This document shows positions 39,583 to 43,217 of a stretch of DNA of 43,217 nt, in pieces. Position 1 is the stretch's first letter; every line of letters begins with the position of its first letter. The notes under the pieces were generated by a model. That model saw only the letters and a program-made list of their open reading frames with translations, searched no databases and was not told where the DNA came from. Source of the DNA: Verrucomicrobiota bacterium (GTDB lineage: Bacteria > Verrucomicrobiota > Verrucomicrobiia > Limisphaerales > SXTU01); the NCBI GenBank assembly GCA_016235545.1, contig JACRKB010000061.1, positions 1 to 43,217 on the forward strand, given 5' to 3'. The position numbers were made by a program, and so were the translations under genes.

Positions 39583-40125
39583 GTGTTCACCCCTGACCTC
39601 GATCCTTCGGCGGGAAGTCCGCCTCCGCGTCGCAAGTTCCTGATGAAATCCCTCGTCGTGGCCTTGGGTGGTGCGGCTGTGGGCGCGGCTGTGTGTCTAG
39701 GCCCGCAGGGACGCAGGCCGCCCGGGGGTGTGAAGGTGGCGCGGGTGGCCACGCTGGAGGAGCTGCCGGCGGACGGGGTTCCCCGGAGTTTCCCCGTTTA
39801 CGCAACCGGCTTGGAGGTGTGGAACAAGTTGTTCGGCAAGCCAGTGGGTGCGGTGTTCTTGCGGCGCATGGGGGTGGACAGCCTCGTCGCTTTCAACGCG
39901 GCGTGTCCGCACGCCGGCTGCCGTGTGGATTTCGAGCCTGACCGCAAGGGCTATCTCTGCCCATGCCACAAGAGTTCCTTCACAATCGAGGGCAAGCTCG
40001 CCGACCCGAGCAGCCAGGCGTTGCGCGGCCTTGATGAGTTGAAGGTCGAGCTTCGCGACGGCCGGGAAATCTGGGTCCACTTCCAGGATTTTCATCCCGG
40101 CCACGCGGAGAAATACCCGATCTGA
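39583..40125 (+). CDS. Rieske [2Fe-2S] protein with twin-arginine signal
   Basis: This protein of about 180 residues has a C-terminal Rieske domain: the ligands are in ACPHAGCRVDF and YLCPCHKSSF (two Cys and two His). The N-terminus has a twin-arginine signal PPRRKFLMKSLVVALGGAAV, so the folded protein is probably exported and held by its hydrophobic segment. It resembles the iron-sulfur subunits of quinol oxidoreductases (petC/QcrA type), but no cytochrome b gene lies next to it, so its electron partner is unknown. GTG 39583 keeps the RR motif; GTG 39508 is another possible start, and ATG 39643 would lose the motif. It faces a prepilin-like gene. Confidence 0.88.
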   Translation: MFTPDLDPSAGSPPPRRKFLMKSLVVALGGAAVGAAVCLGPQGRRPPGGVKVARVATLEELPADGVPRSFPVYATGLEVWNKLFGKPVGAVFLRRMGVDSLVAFNAACPHAGCRVDFEPDRKGYLCPCHKSSFTIEGKLADPSSQALRGLDELKVELRDGREIWVHFQDFHPGHAEKYPI

Positions 40126-40154
40126 CCGGCCGGCTTCGGCGAGCAGGTGTGCAA

Positions 40155-41111
40155 TCATTGCGGCAGCATCATGACTGTGAAGGGGGAGCCCACGACGTTG
40201 GTCGCCTGAGCCATCGCCAACTGAAGCCCAGCGGTGGACAACTGCTGGACGCTGCCGTCGGAGAGGGAGACGTTGCCCTGCGCGCCATGATGCGAGATGG
40301 GGCCTGCCGCCGTGGTGCGTGCCGCCGCATCGCCGGACACCCAGCCGGAGGGGAACGGAGTGGCCGGGCCTGCCGCCGCATTGCCCATCAAGTATCCAGG
40401 CCGGCCCAGCGCCGGTGCAGCGAGGCCGTTGGGTCCCACCGTGGCGGGCGGGCCGGACCCGTAGGCCGTGGTGTCCGGGTTGTTCGGGTTGGGGCCGATG
40501 TTCGAGTCGGCGGAGAGCAGCGTCCCCGGCTTCGTTTCATCCGCGTCCCCGCCGACGGCGTAGCTCACGGGTCCGCTGGCGAAGCCGCGTGAGTGGGGAC
40601 CGTTGGCCACGGCTGGCGCGCTCAGGGAGCCACGCCCAAATAGGCCCAGGGTTCCGGCCGTGGTCGAGGTGGAGAAATCCGCGCACGCTGAATTGAGCCG
40701 GGGCTTGTCGCCGGGACAGGTGACGATCTTGGCGCTGCCCAGCTCGTTGGACAGCGAGCCAAAGGTGTCAATGGGAGCGTGACCGGCCCGTTGCGCGCGG
40801 CCATTGGGCGTGGCGACGGGACAGGCTCCGCCGAAGTTATTTGCGGAAGGCGAGGTTCCAGTCCCCGTGCCAGTCAGCCATGAGTCCACGACTTTGTAAG
40901 GAAAGCGGCCATCGTTGTCACCGGCGGAGACCGTGAAGGCTAGGGCGATCTGCTTGAGGTTGTTCACGCACTTGATACGCGCCGCGTTGGCCTTCGCTTT
41001 TGCGAGCGCGGGCAGGAGCATTCCGGCCAGGATCGCGATGATCGCGATGACGACAAGCAGTTCAATGAGGGTGAAGCCAGCAAGGCAGGGCCGGGAGCGG
41101 CGGGTGATCAT
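40155..41111 (-). CDS. Prepilin-like protein, Gly/Ala/Pro-rich
   Basis: This 318-residue protein has the prepilin signature [20 protein letters not shown] and [20 protein letters not shown], which is typical of Verrucomicrobia and Lentisphaerae. The C-terminal domain is rich in Gly, Ala, Pro, Ser and Thr and ends with [20 protein letters not shown], the H-G-x4-S-D-G-S type motif of the family. It is probably a surface or secreted pseudopilin. ATG 41111 starts the short basic leader [10 protein letters not shown]. It lies divergently from an ECF sigma factor gene; the shared 120-base gap may hold a promoter controlled by it, but that is only suggested by position. Confidence 0.88.
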   Translation of the reverse strand: MITRRSRPCLAGFTLIELLVVIAIIAILAGMLLPALAKAKANAARIKCVNNLKQIALAFTVSAGDNDGRFPYKVVDSWLTGTGTGTSPSANNFGGACPVATPNGRAQRAGHAPIDTFGSLSNELGSAKIVTCPGDKPRLNSACADFSTSTTAGTLGLFGRGSLSAPAVANGPHSRGFASGPVSYAVGGDADETKPGTLLSADSNIGPNPNNPDTTAYGSGPPATVGPNGLAAPALGRPGYLMGNAAAGPATPFPSGWVSGDAAARTTAAGPISHHGAQGNVSLSDGSVQQLSTAGLQLAMAQATNVVGSPFTVMMLPQ

Positions 41112-41231
41112 GGTCGGAATGCGCCCCACTCGGAGCGCGATCGTGAGAGAAGCCACCGCAGCGGATATTCCCGTCGGCGCAATCTCCTCACTACGATGGA
41201 ATAAGCCGCCCCTGCCAGTCCTCTAACACCC

Positions 41232-41771
41232 GTGGACGAGCCTGACTTCGATCAACTCGTGAGCGACTACTACCAGCCGCTCTACCGCTTCGCGTTGAGC
41301 CTGACGGAGCGCGAGGCGGAGGCAAGCGACCTGACTCAGCAGACGTTTTTCCTGTGGGCCTCCAAGGGCCAGCAGTTGCGCGACAGCTCGAAAGTGAAGT
41401 CGTGGCTCTTCACCACGCTGCACCGGGAGTTTCTTGGTTCGCGCCGCCGCACCACGCGCTTCCCGCACCACGAGATTGAATCCGTGGAACGCGAGCTCCC
41501 CCCCGTCACGCCCGCCACGGTCAACGAGATGGACGCCGGCGCCGTCATGCAGGCATTGTCAAACGTGGACGAAGTCTATCGCGCGCCGCTGATGCTCTTT
41601 TACCTCGAAGACCACTCGTATCTGGAAATAGCAGCCGTCCTCGACGTGCCCATCGGCACCGTCATGTCACGGCTGGCGCGCGGCAAGGCACAGTTGCGCG
41701 GCCTCCTCGCGGACCCGGCCACGGATGAGGAACGGAAAATCGTGCCGCTGGATATTCGCCAAGCAATTTGA
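41232..41771 (+). CDS. ECF RNA polymerase sigma factor
   Basis: This 179-residue sigma-70 family factor has region 2 (YYQPLYRFALSLTEREAEAS, then DLTQQTFFLWA) and region 4 (YRAPLMLFYLEDHSYLEIAA, VLDVPIGTVMSRLARGKAQL), the helix-turn-helix that reads the -35 element. It has no region 3 and no C-terminal extension. It probably activates a small set of genes in response to a cell-surface signal. The start is GTG 41232. The next gene starts four bases after its stop, and its single membrane segment suggests it is the anti-sigma factor. Factors of this type often control their own operon. Confidence 0.93.
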   Translation: MDEPDFDQLVSDYYQPLYRFALSLTEREAEASDLTQQTFFLWASKGQQLRDSSKVKSWLFTTLHREFLGSRRRTTRFPHHEIESVERELPPVTPATVNEMDAGAVMQALSNVDEVYRAPLMLFYLEDHSYLEIAAVLDVPIGTVMSRLARGKAQLRGLLADPATDEERKIVPLDIRQAI

Positions 41772-41775
41772 TCCC

Positions 41776-42603
41776 ATGAAAAACGACGAAGCCAAATTCA
41801 TCCTCCGCGCCTACCGCCCCGGCGGCCAGGACGCCGCCGATCCGCAGTTCGCCGAGGCGCTCGCGCAATCGCGCCGCGACCCGGAACTGGGGCGATGGTT
41901 CGCAGAGCAGACCGCCCTCGACACCGCCATCGGCGGCAAGCTCCAGGCCATCCCCGTGCCGGCGGACTTGAAGGCCAGCATCCTGGCCGGTCGGAAAATT
42001 GTCCCCATCCGCACCGAACCGTGGTGGCGGCAGAGCCTGCATCCGGCAGCGACGGCTGCGGCGCTTGCCGTGACGCTCGCAACCATCGGATACCTCGCCC
42101 TGCACGTGCCGCCGGAGCCGAAGGCGGACTTCAGCCGCTTCACGCAGGACATCACCGATTACCTCGGCAAAGGCTACGGCGTGCTCCCCCGGCACGCGCA
42201 TCTGGCCACGACAGACGTGACTTACTTCGGCAGCCAGAGCTACCGGATGAACTACCGCAGCCCGAGCCTCGACGACATCCGGCAATGGCTCGCCGCCAAC
42301 GGTGGCCACGGAGATTTTACCAGTCCCCCGGGCCTCAAGAAACCGCTCAACCTCGGCTGCGGAGTGATGGACTGGCGGGGCAAACGGATCACCCTCATCG
42401 CCTTCCAGACCGGGCGCATCCTGCCGCAGGACAAAGTCCACCTCGTCATCATCAACACCGCCGACCTGCCCGACGCGCCGCCGCGCGGCCAGCCGCGCTT
42501 CGACGAGCGTGAGGAGTGGACCACCGCCGCGTGGAGCGACGGCCCGCTGACCTATTTCCTCATGGCCCCCGGCGACCGCCGGGCAGTGGGGAAGTATCTG
42601 TGA
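41776..42603 (+). CDS. Probable membrane anti-sigma factor
   Basis: This 275-residue protein has a cytoplasmic N-terminal domain (residues 1 to about 85; AKFILRAYRPGGQDAADPQF, DPELGRWFAEQ), a single transmembrane segment (about residues 90-109; AATAAALAVTLATIGYLALH) and an external domain with one probable metal or disulphide Cys (LGCGVMDWRGKRITLIAF). This layout, and its start four bases after the ECF sigma stop, make it a likely anti-sigma factor. It lacks the zinc-binding His-x3-Cys-x2-Cys motif of the ZAS class. ATG 41776 gives a sensible N-terminus. The signal it senses is unknown. Confidence 0.8.
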   Translation: MKNDEAKFILRAYRPGGQDAADPQFAEALAQSRRDPELGRWFAEQTALDTAIGGKLQAIPVPADLKASILAGRKIVPIRTEPWWRQSLHPAATAAALAVTLATIGYLALHVPPEPKADFSRFTQDITDYLGKGYGVLPRHAHLATTDVTYFGSQSYRMNYRSPSLDDIRQWLAANGGHGDFTSPPGLKKPLNLGCGVMDWRGKRITLIAFQTGRILPQDKVHLVIINTADLPDAPPRGQPRFDEREEWTTAAWSDGPLTYFLMAPGDRRAVGKYL

Positions 42604-42722
42604 AGCGCAGGGCGAAGGCTTGATGATTCGCGAGGGGGATTGGAGTGCTGCTTGCTGGTGAGGTCGAGGATGCAGGATTCAAGGCCTTGCCAATTTTGGG
42701 GTGCCCTCCTAGCTTGGCCACC

Positions 42723-42953
42723 ATGCCAACGGTGCTGCGCGTCCGAGGGTATCGGGTTGGATTTTACAGCTCCGAACCAGACGAGCCGGCGCATGTCCAT
42801 GTGCATAAGGCCGGCGGCGAGGCCAAGTTCTGGCTCGGGCCGATCCAGTTGAGCTGGAACAAGGGCTTTCGCGAGGCCGAGCTCCGCGACATCGCCCGGA
42901 TTTTGGAAGCGAACGAAAGCAAGTTGATTGAGGCCTGGAATGAAACCGAATAA
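42723..42953 (+). CDS. DUF4160 protein
   Basis: This 76-residue protein has the DUF4160 pattern: MPTVLRVRGYRVGFYSSEPD, HVHVHKAGGEAKFWLGPIQL and FREAELRDIARILEANE. Its function is unknown; family members commonly occur next to DUF2442 genes, as here, in pairs that behave like small stand-alone modules. ATG 42723 is the family start; the longer open frame upstream is not conserved. It overlaps the following DUF2442 gene by 14 bases. Confidence 0.88.
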   Translation: MPTVLRVRGYRVGFYSSEPDEPAHVHVHKAGGEAKFWLGPIQLSWNKGFREAELRDIARILEANESKLIEAWNETE

Positions 42954-43217
42954 CACCCCGCCGCCGGACATCATGGCTGTCCATATCACCGAGGAGCGCC
43001 TGACCTTCGACCTCGAAGACGGGCGGACGGTGAGCGTGCCGCTGGCTTTTTACCCCACGCTGCTGCTGGCGACTCGCCGCGAGCGCGCGAGCTTCGAGAT
43101 CTGCCATTCCTCCGTCCACTGGCCGAAGCTGGACTGCGACATCAGTTCCGACTGTCTGCTGCGAGGAGCACAAGAAGCGCGGCGTTTCGCGGAAAGGGCT
43201 TGGAAGAAGAAAGGCAA
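42940..43217 (+). CDS. DUF2442 protein, 3' end outside window
   Basis: The first 92 codons of a DUF2442 protein are present; no stop appears before the window end. The pattern MAVHITEERLTFDLEDGRTV, SVPLAFYPTLLLATRRERAS is typical. ATG 42940 overlaps the DUF4160 gene; ATG 42973 (MAVHI) is the alternative. With DUF4160 it forms a coupled pair. Toxin-antitoxin activity has been suggested for such pairs but is not established here. Confidence 0.85.
   Translation, partial: MKPNNTPPPDIMAVHITEERLTFDLEDGRTVSVPLAFYPTLLLATRRERASFEICHSSVHWPKLDCDISSDCLLRGAQEARRFAERAWKKKG

Overview
The window is GC-rich chromosomal DNA most likely from a member of the Verrucomicrobiota (Pedosphaera/Limisphaera-like). The evidence is a PVC-type haem-binding dehydrogenase with HEAT repeats and a CxxCH domain, two solitary prepilin-like proteins of the '[19 protein letters not shown]' type, a Bat (aerotolerance/vWA) operon, and many start codons without a clear Shine-Dalgarno sequence. 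No rRNA genes or CRISPR arrays are present. Two tRNA genes are complete: tRNA-Leu(GAG) and tRNA-Ser(CGA).

Backbone, left part (1-25.6 kb): the 3' end of gnd and its terminator; dxr (isoprenoid synthesis); a secreted PVC cytochrome/dehydrogenase; a membrane acyltransferase; an AlkD-like and TrmO pair; a fatty acid desaturase; an exported nitrilase-family amidohydrolase; tRNA-Leu; a response regulator with a C-terminal four-cysteine domain; ribE and ribD; a DUF1802 gene; then a tightly coupled Bat operon (DUF4381-like protein, BatA, a fused BatB-BatC, BatD, BatE). After it come a REC-PAS-histidine kinase with a stand-alone receiver, a PilZ-like protein and a PilT-family ATPase.

Integrative element (25,682-36,893): a roughly 11.2-kb element sits in tRNA-Ser(CGA), bounded by a perfect 40-bp direct repeat that covers the 5' half of the tRNA. 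It encodes a tyrosine integrase, an unknown 255-residue protein, an excisionase-like HTH protein and an HUH (phi-X174 gpA-like) replication initiator. Its cargo is a toxin-antitoxin-chaperone (TAC) operon (HigB-like, HigA-like, SecB-like) followed by a small MbcA/ParS-like gene, a 1504-residue single-chain type IIG-like restriction-modification enzyme, and a DUF433/DUF5615 toxin-antitoxin pair. Paired 11-bp repeats near both ends look like integrase arm sites. Just beyond the right att site lies a decayed piece of a second, related integrase gene, which points to earlier tandem occupancy of the same tRNA.

Backbone, right part (36.9-43.2 kb): a lipoprotein, a prepilin-like protein, an unrecognised 295-residue protein, a Rieske protein with a twin-arginine signal, a second prepilin-like protein, an ECF sigma factor with a probable membrane anti-sigma partner, and a DUF4160/DUF2442 pair that runs off the window.

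A second theme is repeats. The chromosome carries many short palindromes and low-complexity phrases set as inverted repeats. Several lie in frame inside genes, at signal peptides, domain linkers or termini (PVC protein, RibD, DUF4381 protein, BatB-BatC junction, BatD, BatE, acyltransferase). They appear to have been absorbed as coding sequence. The TAC-bearing HUH/integrase element and these repeat-derived protein segments are the two most interesting signals.
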